Notes: generated by a model not told the origin, from the sequence alone. Positions 42,258-50,938 are shown, counted from the stretch's first letter. The stretch is 64,000 nucleotides of DNA from Thiofaba sp039822285 (GCF_039822285.1 NZ_JBAJEY010000004.1:160271-224270); one strand, 5' to 3'. Numbers and translations: made by a program.

Positions 42258-43181
42258 ATGAAGAATCTCACCTTCCGCCAGCTCAAGGTTTTCGAGACCG
42301 TGGCCCGGCACCTCAACTACACCAAGGCCGCGCAGGAGCTGCACCTCACCCAGCCCGCCGTGTCCATGCAGGTCAAGCAGCTGGAGGACGTGGTGGGGCT
42401 GCCCCTGTTCGAGCAGATGGGGCGCAAGACTTTCCTGACCGACGCTGGGCACGAGCTGTACCGCTACAGCCGGGCCATCTCGGCCATGTTCGCCGAGATG
42501 GACGACGTGTTCGGGGCCCTGAAGGGAATGGAGCGCGGGGCGCTGTCGGTTTCGGTGGCGACCACGGCGGGCTACTTCGCCGCCCGCCTGCTGGCGGAGT
42601 TCGCGCGCACCTATCCCCAGATCCAGGTCAGCCTGGACGTGACCAACCGCGAGGCCTTGCTCGGCCAGCTGGAGCGCAACGAGTGTGACCTGGTGATCAT
42701 GGGGCGTCCGCCAGCGGAGATGGAGCTGGAGGCTGAGCCGTTCATGGACAACCCGCTGGTGGTGCTGGCGCCGGCCAACCACCCGCTGGCGGGACGGACG
42801 GCCATCCCCCTGGCGGAGGTGGCGAAGGAGAATTTCGTGGTGCGCGAGGAGGGCTCGGGAACGCGCAGCGCGATCGAGCGCTTCTTTGCCGCCCACAAGG
42901 TGCAGCCGACCACGGTGATGGAGCTGGGAAGCAACGAGGCGATCAAGCAGGCGGTGATCGCCGGGCTGGGGCTTGGGATCGCGTCGATGCATACCCTGGA
43001 GCTGGAGCTCGAGACCGGCCGGCTGGTGGTGCTGGATGTGGAGGGCTTCCCCATCGTGCGCCACTGGTACGTGGTGCACCGCAAGGGCAAGCGCCTCTCG
43101 CCCGCGGCCCAGGCGTTCCGCGCCTATGTGCTGCAGGAGGGGGCCAAGCTTGCCCCCGGCCTCACTTCGTCAGGGCGATGA
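42258..43181 (+). CDS. cbbR: LysR-family regulator CbbR (form I locus)
   Basis: LysR-type activator of 307 residues, divergent from cbbL. The N-terminal helix-turn-helix is FRQLKVFETVARHLNYTKAAQELHLTQPAVSMQVKQLE, and the effector domain shows SVSVATTAGYFAARLLAEF and VREEGSGTRSAIERFF. CbbR proteins sense Calvin-cycle metabolites or NADPH and activate cbb genes. It is clearly paralogous to the second CbbR in this window. Its last 20 bases overlap the 3' end of cbbO2 on the other strand. Confidence 0.93.
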   Translation: MKNLTFRQLKVFETVARHLNYTKAAQELHLTQPAVSMQVKQLEDVVGLPLFEQMGRKTFLTDAGHELYRYSRAISAMFAEMDDVFGALKGMERGALSVSVATTAGYFAARLLAEFARTYPQIQVSLDVTNREALLGQLERNECDLVIMGRPPAEMELEAEPFMDNPLVVLAPANHPLAGRTAIPLAEVAKENFVVREEGSGTRSAIERFFAAHKVQPTTVMELGSNEAIKQAVIAGLGLGIASMHTLELELETGRLVVLDVEGFPIVRHWYVVHRKGKRLSPAAQAFRAYVLQEGAKLAPGLTSSGR

Positions 43182-45432
43182 ACAGCGCCGGGAGTTTTTC
43201 GGGCAGCCGTTCGACGTGGTCGATGACCGTGTAGTGGCGGCCGAAGATGTCGGAAACGTACTCATCCGCCTTCGGATCGAGGCTGATGCAATAGGTGAAG
43301 ATGCCCTCGCGGTCGAGTTCGTTGACCGCCTGGTGGGCGTCCTCGATCAGGGCGCGTTCATCCAGCACGTCGATGTCGGCAGGCTGGCCGTCGGTCAGTA
43401 CCAGCAGCAGCTTCTTGTCGGCGCGGCGCTTGCCGAGGTAGTGCCCGGCGTGGCGCAGGGCGGCGCCCATGCGGGTGGAAAAGCCCGCCTCCATCGCGGC
43501 CAGGCGGCCCTTCACCTCGTCGTTCCACGGCTCCGAGAAGCCCTTGATGTGCTGGTAGCGCACGTCGTGGCGGGTATTGGAGTGGAAGCCGGCGATGGCG
43601 AGCGGGTCGCCCAGGCGGTCGATTGCCCAGGCCAGCAGGGACACGGCCTCCTGTGACAGCTCCAGGATGGTCTGTTCCGAGCCTTTGACCTTCTCGTTCA
43701 ACGACTCCGACAGGTCCAGCAGCAGGGTCACGGCGATGTCGCGCCCGGCGGTGCGATGGCTCATGTTGATCCGTGGGTCGGGCTGGGCGCCGCCCTTGAA
43801 GTCGATCAGCGAGCGGATGGCGACGTCCAGGTCGAGCTCGCTGCCTTCCTCCTGGAAGCGGATGCGTACCTTATCCTGCGGCTTGAGCAGGTCGAGGATG
43901 CGCGCAAGGCGCTTGGCGGTGCCGGCATGCTTGTCGAGCAGGGTGTCGATGGCGGACGCCTGGCCTTGCGGGTGCAGGGCCTCGTACAGGCTGACCCAGT
44001 CGGGGCGGAAGCTCTGGCTGTGATAGTCCCACTCCGGGTAGTGGCGAGGCGGCAGGCCCTTGAGTTCCTCGTCGGGCTCCAGTGTACGCCTCTCGTCGAA
44101 CGCCTCTTCCTCGTCGCCTTCCTCGATGAAGCGCCACAGATGGCGGTTGTCGTCGCGGTAGTCGACCTCGGTGTCGTCAAAATGGACGTTGGCGAACTGG
44201 TCGCTCTGGCGGCGGGTGCGGGCGACGTACTCGATGGCCAGGCGCGCCACTTCGTTCGTGCTGGCCTCGCCGTCTTGCATCAGGGCGTGGAAGCGCTGGA
44301 CGAAGTCGTTCAGGACCGGATTCCGGTAGCCGTGCTGCGGGTCGAGGATGGCGCGCGAGAGCAGGGCCAGACGGTGGCGCAGGCAGGCCGTGGTTGCTTC
44401 GTCGCAGGCCCCCTCGTCAGGCTTGGGGTGCAGGGCGAGAATGAGGCAGCGCAGGCCGGGGTATTCGCGCATGACGAGGGTGTCGATGCGGCAGTCTTCG
44501 AGGAATTCGACCGCCATGCGCTGGAACGGACTCCAGTTGTCGGCGATCTGCGGTGAACTCCAGCGGCGGTGCCCGACCATGTGGGCGAGGATGGCGCGGT
44601 AGCGGTCCAGCCCGGAGATCACCCGCCCATCGGCAAGCACCCGATCGTCCAGGACGTCCGGCAGGCGGATGCCGAGCTTGTCGAAGTACGGTACGGGTTT
44701 CCGCAGTTCATGGAAGGCGGTGGAGTAGGGCACCAGAGGGTCGCCATCCCGCCACAGGCCGCGCAGGTAGAGGTCGAGCTTGCGCTCCACGTCCGCGAGC
44801 AGGGTGCCGTGCCGCTCGCGCTGCATGACCGCGCGGCTGTCGGCGGATTGCAGGCTGAAATAGTCCTTCTGGCGCTCGGGATGGTCGTGGTAGTTGCGGA
44901 TGCCGTAGTCCACCCAGTTGCGCAGGCCGCCGATGGAGAGCAGTTGCAGCAGGACGGGGGCCTTGTCCAGGAAGTCTGGCAGACCGGGGCTCGGATGGGT
45001 GGTGTGGTGGCCGTGGATGGAGCCGGTGGTGCGCTCGGCAAGGTCGCGCACGATGTCGAGGTAGTGTTCGAACTGTTCCGGGGCATGCAGGCGGCGGGCC
45101 ACCGCGGCGAGGGTTTGCAGGAAGGGGGCGATGGCGCGGCCGTTGGGTGAGCGTTGCAGCCTGTGCACCAGAGCCATCACCGCGGGCAGCTCATCCTCGC
45201 CGACGGAGCGGGCGGTAGCGGGCCATTCCTCCAGCAGGGCGAGCATCGGCTCCGCGCCGCGGCCGAGCTTGCCGAGCAGGCGGGCGGCGTCGATCCACGC
45301 CATGAGGCCGTCGGGGGTCAGCGTCGCCCGGGCCTCGGCCAGGCAGTCCTCGAACACGGCCTGAACCTGCTCAAAGCGGGTGTCGAGACGGTCCCACAGG
45401 GCTTGGGCTTGTTCAGCGGTGATGGTGGTCAT
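43162..45432 (-). CDS. cbbO2: RubisCO activase subunit CbbO (form II cluster)
   Basis: CbbO of 756 residues, the adaptor for the form II enzyme. As in the first copy, a long helical part is followed by a VWA domain with the metal site LLDLSESLNEKVKGSEQ, AIAGFHSNTRHDVRYQ and LVLTDGQPADIDV. It starts 46 bases after cbbQ2 and ends overlapping cbbR1. An acidic segment (IEEGDEEEAFDERRTLEPDEE) in the middle is absent from the first copy. The longer frame to 45573 runs into the cbbQ2 gene and is not used. Confidence 0.92.
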   Translation of the reverse strand: MTTITAEQAQALWDRLDTRFEQVQAVFEDCLAEARATLTPDGLMAWIDAARLLGKLGRGAEPMLALLEEWPATARSVGEDELPAVMALVHRLQRSPNGRAIAPFLQTLAAVARRLHAPEQFEHYLDIVRDLAERTTGSIHGHHTTHPSPGLPDFLDKAPVLLQLLSIGGLRNWVDYGIRNYHDHPERQKDYFSLQSADSRAVMQRERHGTLLADVERKLDLYLRGLWRDGDPLVPYSTAFHELRKPVPYFDKLGIRLPDVLDDRVLADGRVISGLDRYRAILAHMVGHRRWSSPQIADNWSPFQRMAVEFLEDCRIDTLVMREYPGLRCLILALHPKPDEGACDEATTACLRHRLALLSRAILDPQHGYRNPVLNDFVQRFHALMQDGEASTNEVARLAIEYVARTRRQSDQFANVHFDDTEVDYRDDNRHLWRFIEEGDEEEAFDERRTLEPDEELKGLPPRHYPEWDYHSQSFRPDWVSLYEALHPQGQASAIDTLLDKHAGTAKRLARILDLLKPQDKVRIRFQEEGSELDLDVAIRSLIDFKGGAQPDPRINMSHRTAGRDIAVTLLLDLSESLNEKVKGSEQTILELSQEAVSLLAWAIDRLGDPLAIAGFHSNTRHDVRYQHIKGFSEPWNDEVKGRLAAMEAGFSTRMGAALRHAGHYLGKRRADKKLLLVLTDGQPADIDVLDERALIEDAHQAVNELDREGIFTYCISLDPKADEYVSDIFGRHYTVIDHVERLPEKLPALFIALTK

Positions 45433-45442
45433 GCGGCGGTTT

Positions 45443-45463
45443 CCCCCTCCCCCGCGAGGGGGG
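45443..45463. repeat. CCCTC-type GC repeat fragment between cbbQ2 and cbbO2
   Basis: CCCCCTC / GAGGGGG with a six-base loop is a short version of the repeat at 39098, at the equivalent cbbQ-cbbO junction of the other cluster. Confidence 0.5.
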
Positions 45464-45478
45464 CGGAGCGTCAAGTCT

Positions 45479-46282
45479 TCAGGCAAACGTCGCGTCGATG
45501 GCGTGCTCGAGCGTGTCGCGGATGTCCGCATCGTCGGTGATCGGCTGCACCAGGGCCATGCGGCAGGCATCATGCGGTGGCACGCCGTCCTTGATCAGGG
45601 TGGCCGCGTACACCAGGAGGCGGGTGGAGATCCCCTCGTCCAGACCGTGGCCCTTGAGGTTGCGCGCGGTCACGCCGAGCTTCACCAGTTTCGCCGCGGT
45701 GGTTTCGTCCAGGCCGGTTTCCTTGGCGAGGATGGTCGTTTCCAGTTCGGGTTGCGGGTAGTCGAACTCGAACCCGGCGAAGCGCTGCTTGGTGGACTGC
45801 TTGAGGTCCTTCATCAGGCTCTGGTAGCCGGGGTTGTAGGAAATGACCAGCTGGAAGTCCGGGTGGGCCTCGACCAGCTCGCCCTTCTTGTCCAGCGGCA
45901 GGGTGCGGCGGTGGTCGGTCAGCGGGTGGATGACCACGGTGGTGTCCTGGCGGGCCTCGACGATCTCGTCCAGATAGCAGATGGCGCCGATGCGCGCGGC
46001 GAGGGTCAGCGGGCCGTCCTGCCAGCGGGTGCCGTTGGACTCGAGCAGGTAGCGGCCGACCAGGTCCGAGGCGGTCATGTCCTCGTTGCAGGCCACGGTG
46101 ATCAAGGGCTTGCCGAGCCTCCAGGCCATGTATTCGACGAAGCGTGACTTCCCGCAGCCGGTCGGACCTTTGACCATCACCGGCAGGCGGTTGCGGTAGG
46201 CGGCTTCAAACAGCTCCACCTCGTTGCGCTGGGGCTGGTAGAACGGCTCTTTTTTCACCAGGTACTGTGCTTTGTCGATCAT
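45479..46282 (-). CDS. cbbQ2: RubisCO activase AAA+ ATPase CbbQ (form II cluster)
   Basis: Second CbbQ of 267 residues, very like the first. It has Walker A GPTGCGKS (39-46), ACNEDMTASDLVGRYLL, GAICYLDEIVEARQD and STKQRFAGFEFDYP. It works with CbbO2 on the form II enzyme. The DNA over the central part is nearly identical to cbbQ1 for long stretches, which suggests a fairly recent duplication or gene conversion. The ribosome-binding site is weaker than that of cbbQ1. Confidence 0.93.
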   Translation of the reverse strand: MIDKAQYLVKKEPFYQPQRNEVELFEAAYRNRLPVMVKGPTGCGKSRFVEYMAWRLGKPLITVACNEDMTASDLVGRYLLESNGTRWQDGPLTLAARIGAICYLDEIVEARQDTTVVIHPLTDHRRTLPLDKKGELVEAHPDFQLVISYNPGYQSLMKDLKQSTKQRFAGFEFDYPQPELETTILAKETGLDETTAAKLVKLGVTARNLKGHGLDEGISTRLLVYAATLIKDGVPPHDACRMALVQPITDDADIRDTLEHAIDATFA

Positions 46283-46347
46283 GGTCGTGCTCTTGAGGGG
46301 CAGGCTTGGCGATGAGCACGGGCGGGTGCGCATCGCCAAGCAGGCCG

Positions 46348-46372
46348 AAAAAATACCCCCGCGGGGCGGGGG
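46348..46372 (-). terminator. Terminator-like hairpin between cbbM and cbbQ2
   Basis: On the minus strand CCCCCGC-CCC-GCGGGGG is followed by TATTTTTT, 26 bases after the cbbM stop. It is in the same place as the hairpin after cbbS in the other cluster. Confidence 0.85.
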
Positions 46373-46398
46373 TAGGTGCTTAGGGGCTTAGCCGGCCA

Positions 46399-47784
46399 TC
46401 ACTTGTGGACGCCGAGCTTCTCGCGCCAGCCCGGATAGAGCTTGTCGGCGTCGTGCGGGAAGGATTCGAACGCACGGGCGAACTCGCGGTGCTCCTTGGC
46501 CCATTCGATCGGATCCGCGCCGGCCTTCCAGCACTCGTAGGCCTGGCGCAGGGACTTGGCGCCTGCGGCCGGGGAGTCGATGTGGCCGTAGGAGCCGCCA
46601 CCGGCGGTGTTGATCACGTTGCCGTGGCCGAGGTTCTCGAAGAACGCCGGCAGACGCAGGGCGTTCATGCCGCCGGAGATGATCGGGGTGGTCGGCTTCA
46701 TGCCGTACCACTCCTGGTGGAAGTACGGACCGGTGTAGCTGTCACGCTCGATGATGTAGGCGATGTCGCGGTCGCTCTTGTCGCCTTCCATCTTGCCGAA
46801 GCCCATGGTGCCGACGTGGATGCCGGAGGCGCCCTGCAGGCGGGCCATCTTGGCCAGCACATAGGCGGTGTAGCCACGCTTGGAGGACGGGGAGGTCACG
46901 GCGCCGTGACCGGCACGGTGGTAGTGCAGGTACTGCTTCGGATACTGGCGACGGGCGGTGGTGATCATGCCCGGGCCGCCGACGTAACCGTCAACCAGGA
47001 AGGCGACCTTGTCCGCGTCCGGACCGAAGGTTTCGAGGATGAAGTCCGCGCGGGCGCACATCTCGTAGTGGTCGTCGGCGGTGATGTTGGCGGAGAACAG
47101 CTTGGCCTCGCCGGTTTCGTCCATGGCGCGCTTCATCGCGTCGTAGACCAGCGGGATGGTCTTCTTCATCGGGGAGAAGACCTGGTTGCCCTGCGGCTCG
47201 TCGTTCTTGATGAAGTCACCGCCCAGCCAGAACTCGTAGGCGGCCTTGGCGAACGGCTCCGGACGCAGGCCCAGCTTCGGCTTGATGATGGTGCCGGAGA
47301 TGTAGCCGCCGTCCTTGACCGGACGGCCGAGGATGCGCCACAGGTCGGAGATGTCGGTGGCCGGACCGTCCATCAGTTCGATCACGCGGCGGGGAACGTA
47401 GAAGTCCACCATCTTCAGGGCTTCGACGTCGCCCATGCCCTGGTTGTTGCCGATGGCAAGAGTCAGGAAGGAGACGATCATCATGCGGCCGTCGATCACG
47501 TTGCGATCGAACAGGTCCAGCGGGTAGGCGATCTTGACCAGGCCGGTGGATTCGTTGATCTCGTACACCAGGGCATCAACGCCGCGGGTGAAGTCGTCGG
47601 TGGTGGAGACTTCGACGTTGGTGCCGGTGGAGGACTCGGCGGCGACGTGCGCGGCGCACTCCAGGAAGCCGTGACCGGCGCCCGGGATCATGTGGTAGGC
47701 GACGAGGATATGCTTGCCGCCGGCGATCAGGTCTTCTTCGCGAAGGCTCAGATCGGCGTAGCGGTTGGACTGGTCAAGGGCCAT
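46399..47784 (-). CDS. cbbM: RubisCO, form II
   Basis: Form II RubisCO of 461 residues, a dimer-type enzyme suited to high CO2 and low O2. Active-site segments are GTIIKPKLGLRPE, GGDFIKNDEPQGNQVFSP, HYHRAGHGAV and SGGMNALRLPAFFENLG. It is followed by its own cbbQ2 and cbbO2, and cbbR2 is divergent upstream. Together with cbbLS it lets the cell change enzyme with CO2 and O2 supply. The start at 47784 has GGAGAG before it. Confidence 0.97.
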   Translation of the reverse strand: MALDQSNRYADLSLREEDLIAGGKHILVAYHMIPGAGHGFLECAAHVAAESSTGTNVEVSTTDDFTRGVDALVYEINESTGLVKIAYPLDLFDRNVIDGRMMIVSFLTLAIGNNQGMGDVEALKMVDFYVPRRVIELMDGPATDISDLWRILGRPVKDGGYISGTIIKPKLGLRPEPFAKAAYEFWLGGDFIKNDEPQGNQVFSPMKKTIPLVYDAMKRAMDETGEAKLFSANITADDHYEMCARADFILETFGPDADKVAFLVDGYVGGPGMITTARRQYPKQYLHYHRAGHGAVTSPSSKRGYTAYVLAKMARLQGASGIHVGTMGFGKMEGDKSDRDIAYIIERDSYTGPYFHQEWYGMKPTTPIISGGMNALRLPAFFENLGHGNVINTAGGGSYGHIDSPAAGAKSLRQAYECWKAGADPIEWAKEHREFARAFESFPHDADKLYPGWREKLGVHK

Positions 47785-47874
47785 GCTGCTCTCCAGATCG
47801 GATGTGTTGATGCGGGAATAAAAAACCGAAACCCCTAGAGGTTTTGCGGACTATACCGGGCTCAACACATAAGA

Positions 47875-47906
47875 GATATTCGGATATCCTGATAAAAACC
47901 ATCAGG
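47875..47906. promoter_or_regulatory. Two dyads in the cbbM-cbbR2 gap, candidate CbbR operator
   Basis: GATAT-TCGG-ATATC (47875-47888) abuts CCTGAT-7-ATCAGG (47888-47906). They lie just before cbbR2 and about 90-120 bases upstream of cbbM, a normal place for a LysR-type site. Confidence 0.5.
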
Positions 47907-47913
47907 TGTCCTT

Positions 47914-48825
47914 ATGCTTCACATCACCCTGCGCCAGCTCCAGGTCTTCGATGCGGTGGCGCGGCATCTCAGTTTCTCGCGTGCCTCGGGCGAACTGCAC
48001 CTGTCGCAGCCGGCGGTCTCCATGCAGGTCAAGCAACTGGAGGAGGCGCTCGGCCTGCCCGTGTTCGAGCAGATCGGCAAGAAAATCTTTCTCACTGACG
48101 CGGGGCGCGAGGTGCAGCGCGTGAGCCAGGCAATCGAGCAGCAGCTGCTCGACCTCGAGAACACCCTGGCGGACTTGCGGGGGGTGAGGGGGGGCTCGCT
48201 CACGGTGGGGGTGGTCAGCACGGCGCACTATTTCGCGACCCGGCTGATGGCCCAGTTCCGCCAGCAGCGCCCGGATGTGCGCCTGACCCTCAACGTGGTC
48301 AACCGTGAGACCCTGCTCAACCAGCTGGCGGCGAACGAGACGGATCTCGCCATCATGGGGCAACCGCCCTTGGGGCGCGACCTGGAGGCCCAGGCCTTCA
48401 TGCTCAACCCCCTCGTGGTCATTGCCCCGCCGCATCATCCGCTGGCCGGGGAGAGGGGCATCCCTTTCCGCCGCCTGGCGGAGGAGCCGATGCTGGCGCG
48501 CGAGGTCGGTTCGGGGACGCGCAATGCGATGGAGGGGCTGTTCCACGAGCATGGATTGACGCTCCAGCCGGCCATGGAGATGAACAAGAACGAGGCGATC
48601 AAACAGGCGGTGGAGGTGGGGCTGGGGCTTGGGGTGGTTTCCTTGCACACGGTGGAGCGCGAGCTTGCAGCCGGGCGCATCATCACCCTGGATGTGGAGG
48701 GCTTCCCCATCCTGCGTCATTGGTTCCTGGTCCATCGCCAGGGCAAGCGCCTGTCGCCGGCGGCGCAGGCGTTCCGGGACTATGTGCTGGAGGAGGGAGC
48801 GCGCAAGGGCGCGGTCGACCTGTAG
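47914..48825 (+). CDS. cbbR2: LysR-family regulator CbbR (form II locus)
   Basis: LysR-type regulator of 303 residues, divergent from cbbM. The helix-turn-helix region is LRQLQVFDAVARHLSFSRASGELHLSQPAVSMQVKQLE, followed by LTVGVVSTAHYFATRLMAQF and REVGSGTRNAMEGLF. It is plainly a paralogue of the first CbbR. Its stop codon TAG lies inside a REP-type repeat beginning at 48821, so the C-terminus may have been set by that insertion. Confidence 0.93.
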   Translation: MLHITLRQLQVFDAVARHLSFSRASGELHLSQPAVSMQVKQLEEALGLPVFEQIGKKIFLTDAGREVQRVSQAIEQQLLDLENTLADLRGVRGGSLTVGVVSTAHYFATRLMAQFRQQRPDVRLTLNVVNRETLLNQLAANETDLAIMGQPPLGRDLEAQAFMLNPLVVIAPPHHPLAGERGIPFRRLAEEPMLAREVGSGTRNAMEGLFHEHGLTLQPAMEMNKNEAIKQAVEVGLGLGVVSLHTVERELAAGRIITLDVEGFPILRHWFLVHRQGKRLSPAAQAFRDYVLEEGARKGAVDL

Positions 48826-48845
48826 GAGCGACGCCCTCGTCGCGA
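48821..48845. repeat. Solitary REP hairpin at the end of cbbR2
   Basis: TGTAGGAGCGACGCCCTCGT and the following CGCGA form a GCGACG-CCCT-CGTCGC hairpin. Over 24 bases (48822-48845) it is identical to the minus strand of 18050-18073 inside MITE copy A. It supplies the stop codon of cbbR2. Confidence 0.75.
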
Positions 48846-48880
48846 ATTGGGGGCCGAATGTCGCGACGATGTGCCGCGGC

Positions 48881-49975
48881 TTATGTCAGCGCCAGCAGTT
48901 CGGCCAGACGGGCGTCGCGCTCCGCTTCGTTGCGTGCCACCAGGGTGGCGTGGCCGACCTTGCGGCCGGGGCGCGGCGCCTTGCCATAGCCGTGGAAGTG
49001 CACATCGGGCAGGGCCAGGGCACGTTCGATCGGCGGCAATTCACCGATGAAGTTGAGCATGGCCGCGGCGCCGCGCAGGGCGGTGCTGCCGAGCGGCAGG
49101 CCGAGGATGGCGCGCAGGTGGTTCTCGAACTGACTTACGGCCGCACCCTCGATGGTCCAGTGGCCGGTGTTGTGCACGCGCGGGGCGATCTCGTTGGCGA
49201 TCAGACCTTGGTCGGTGACGAAGAACTCGAAACCCATCGTGCCGACGTAGTCCAGCGTCTCCAGCACCTTCCGTGCATGCGCCTCGGCTTCGGCCTGCAG
49301 GGGATCATGGGCGCGGCTGAGAGAGAGCTTGAGGATGCCGCGCTCGTGGGTGTTCTCGGACAGCGGGTAGAAGGCCAGTTCGCCGGTGCGCGAGCGCACC
49401 GCAATGATCGACACCTCGCGGCGGAAGGCGATGAAGCCTTCCAGGATCAGAGGCGCGGAGCCGAGCGCAGACCAGGCCCTCTCGATGTCCTCGGGGGTGC
49501 GCAGCACCGCCTGGCCCTTGCCGTCGTAGCCCAGGCGGCGGGTCTTGAGCACGGCGGGTAGTCCAATCTCGGCCACCGCCGCGCGCAGGCCCTCGAGGCT
49601 GTCCACCGCGCGCCAGGGCGGGGTGGGGATGCCGAGGGTGCCGAACAGAGTCTTCTCGTTGACCCGGTCCTGCGCCACCTCCAGTGCCCGCGGGCCGGGG
49701 AAGAGCAGGCCGCGCTCCTGCACGAAGCGGGCGGCGGCGACCGGGATGTTCTCGAATTCCAGGGTGATGACGTCGGTCTCGCTGACCAGGCGCTCCAGCG
49801 CCATCAGCTCATCGTAATCGGCCACGATCTGCTCGCCGACCAGTCGGGCGCAGGCCTCGGGGGAGGGGTCGAGAAACACGAATTCCAGGCCAAGTGGGAT
49901 GCCGGCCAGGGCGAGCATGCGCCCGAGCTGGCCGCCGCCAATGATGCCGATGCGGGTGGCGCTGGGATGGGACAT
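48881..49975 (-). CDS. purK: N5-carboxyaminoimidazole ribonucleotide synthase
   Basis: PurK of 364 residues, an ATP-grasp enzyme that joins AIR, bicarbonate and ATP. It begins IGIIGGGQLGRMLALAGIPLG and shows KTRRLGYDGKGQAV, EGFIAFRREVSIIAVR and ANEIAPRVHNTGHWTIEG. It starts one base after purE, so purE-purK are co-translated. The longer frame upstream overlaps purE and is not used. Bicarbonate is its substrate. Confidence 0.96.
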   Translation of the reverse strand: MSHPSATRIGIIGGGQLGRMLALAGIPLGLEFVFLDPSPEACARLVGEQIVADYDELMALERLVSETDVITLEFENIPVAAARFVQERGLLFPGPRALEVAQDRVNEKTLFGTLGIPTPPWRAVDSLEGLRAAVAEIGLPAVLKTRRLGYDGKGQAVLRTPEDIERAWSALGSAPLILEGFIAFRREVSIIAVRSRTGELAFYPLSENTHERGILKLSLSRAHDPLQAEAEAHARKVLETLDYVGTMGFEFFVTDQGLIANEIAPRVHNTGHWTIEGAAVSQFENHLRAILGLPLGSTALRGAAAMLNFIGELPPIERALALPDVHFHGYGKAPRPGRKVGHATLVARNEAERDARLAELLALT

Positions 49976-49976
49976 G

Positions 49977-50474
49977 TCAGTCTCGCGGATCGGGGTGGTC
50001 CAGCACGCTCGTGGTCTGCTCGGCGCGGAAGGCCGTAAGGCGCTCGCGCAGCTCAGGGCGGGTGTTGGCAAGGATGGCGGTGGCCAGCAGGGCGGCGTTC
50101 TTCGCCCCGGCCTGGCCGATGGCCAGGGTGCCGACCGGAATGCCGCCCGGCATCTGCACGATGGAGAGCAGGGAATCCATGCCGTTCAGCGCCTTGGATT
50201 GCACCGGCACACCGAGCACCGGCACCACCGTCTTGGCCGCGACCATGCCCGGCAGGTGGGCCGCCCCGCCGGCGCCGGCGATGATGACCTCCAGCCCGCG
50301 CCCGGCGGCGCTGGCGGCGTACTCCATCAACAGGTCAGGGGTGCGGTGCGCGGACACGACGCGCGTCTCATGCGGTATCCCGAAGGCCTCGAGGGTCTCA
50401 ACGGCGTGGCGCATGGTCTCCCAGTCGGACTTGGAGCCCATGATCACCCCAACCAGTGGCTGGACAGCAGACAT
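49977..50474 (-). CDS. purE: N5-CAIR mutase
   Basis: Class I PurE of 165 residues, moving the carboxyl group of N5-CAIR to CAIR. VGVIMGSKSDWETM, VVSAHRTPD and the loop IAGAGGAAHLPGMVA are the family motifs. It partners PurK, one base downstream. It is preceded by a terminator for the SirB gene, so purEK have their own promoter. Confidence 0.96.
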   Translation of the reverse strand: MSAVQPLVGVIMGSKSDWETMRHAVETLEAFGIPHETRVVSAHRTPDLLMEYAASAAGRGLEVIIAGAGGAAHLPGMVAAKTVVPVLGVPVQSKALNGMDSLLSIVQMPGGIPVGTLAIGQAGAKNAALLATAILANTRPELRERLTAFRAEQTTSVLDHPDPRD

Positions 50475-50484
50475 GTCAGCTTCC

Positions 50485-50522
50485 CGAAAAAGAAAAACGC
50501 GCAGATTATCACCTGCGCGTTT
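50485..50522 (-). terminator. Terminator after the SirB-family gene
   Basis: On the minus strand AAACGCGCAG...CTGCGCGTTT with an 8-base loop is followed by TTCTTTTT. It separates SirB/SLAC1 transcription from purEK. Confidence 0.85.
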
Positions 50523-50547
50523 CAGCTCAAGGTTTTATTGCTCAGCC

Positions 50548-50934
50548 TCAGCCCACGAACGGGATGACCTGCATCGTCTTGCCCACCGCCATCAGGTAGA
50601 CGAACACCGCGATGGCGGCGACGAAGGCCCCGGCGCGGATGGCCTTCGTTCTGCCGCGCTTGAGGGCGAGGGTGCCGAGCACGATATAGGCGATGAGGCC
50701 GATGATCTTCACCGTCAGAAAGGCCGGGTGTGCGCCATGGGACCAGAACATGACCCAGGCGGCCCACAGGGCGGTGACCAGCAGCAGGGTGTCGATGACA
50801 TGCGGGGCGATCTTCACCCAGCGCGCGTGCAACATGGGGCAGCCGCGCAGCATCCAGTAGCCGCGGGTGATAAACCCGACCAGCGAGAGGATGACGAACA
50901 GGCCATGCAGGTGAATGATCGCCGTGACGCTCAT
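50548..50934 (-). CDS. SirB-family membrane protein
   Basis: A 128-residue inner-membrane protein with four spans. IIHLHGLFVILSLVGFITRGYWML and HVIDTLLLVTALWAAW are typical of the SirB family, whose function is unknown despite its name from Salmonella invasion gene studies. It starts four bases after the SLAC1-type carrier gene stops, so the pair form an operon that ends at the hairpin before purE. Confidence 0.85.
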   Translation of the reverse strand: MSVTAIIHLHGLFVILSLVGFITRGYWMLRGCPMLHARWVKIAPHVIDTLLLVTALWAAWVMFWSHGAHPAFLTVKIIGLIAYIVLGTLALKRGRTKAIRAGAFVAAIAVFVYLMAVGKTMQVIPFVG

Positions 50935-50938
50935 GCCA

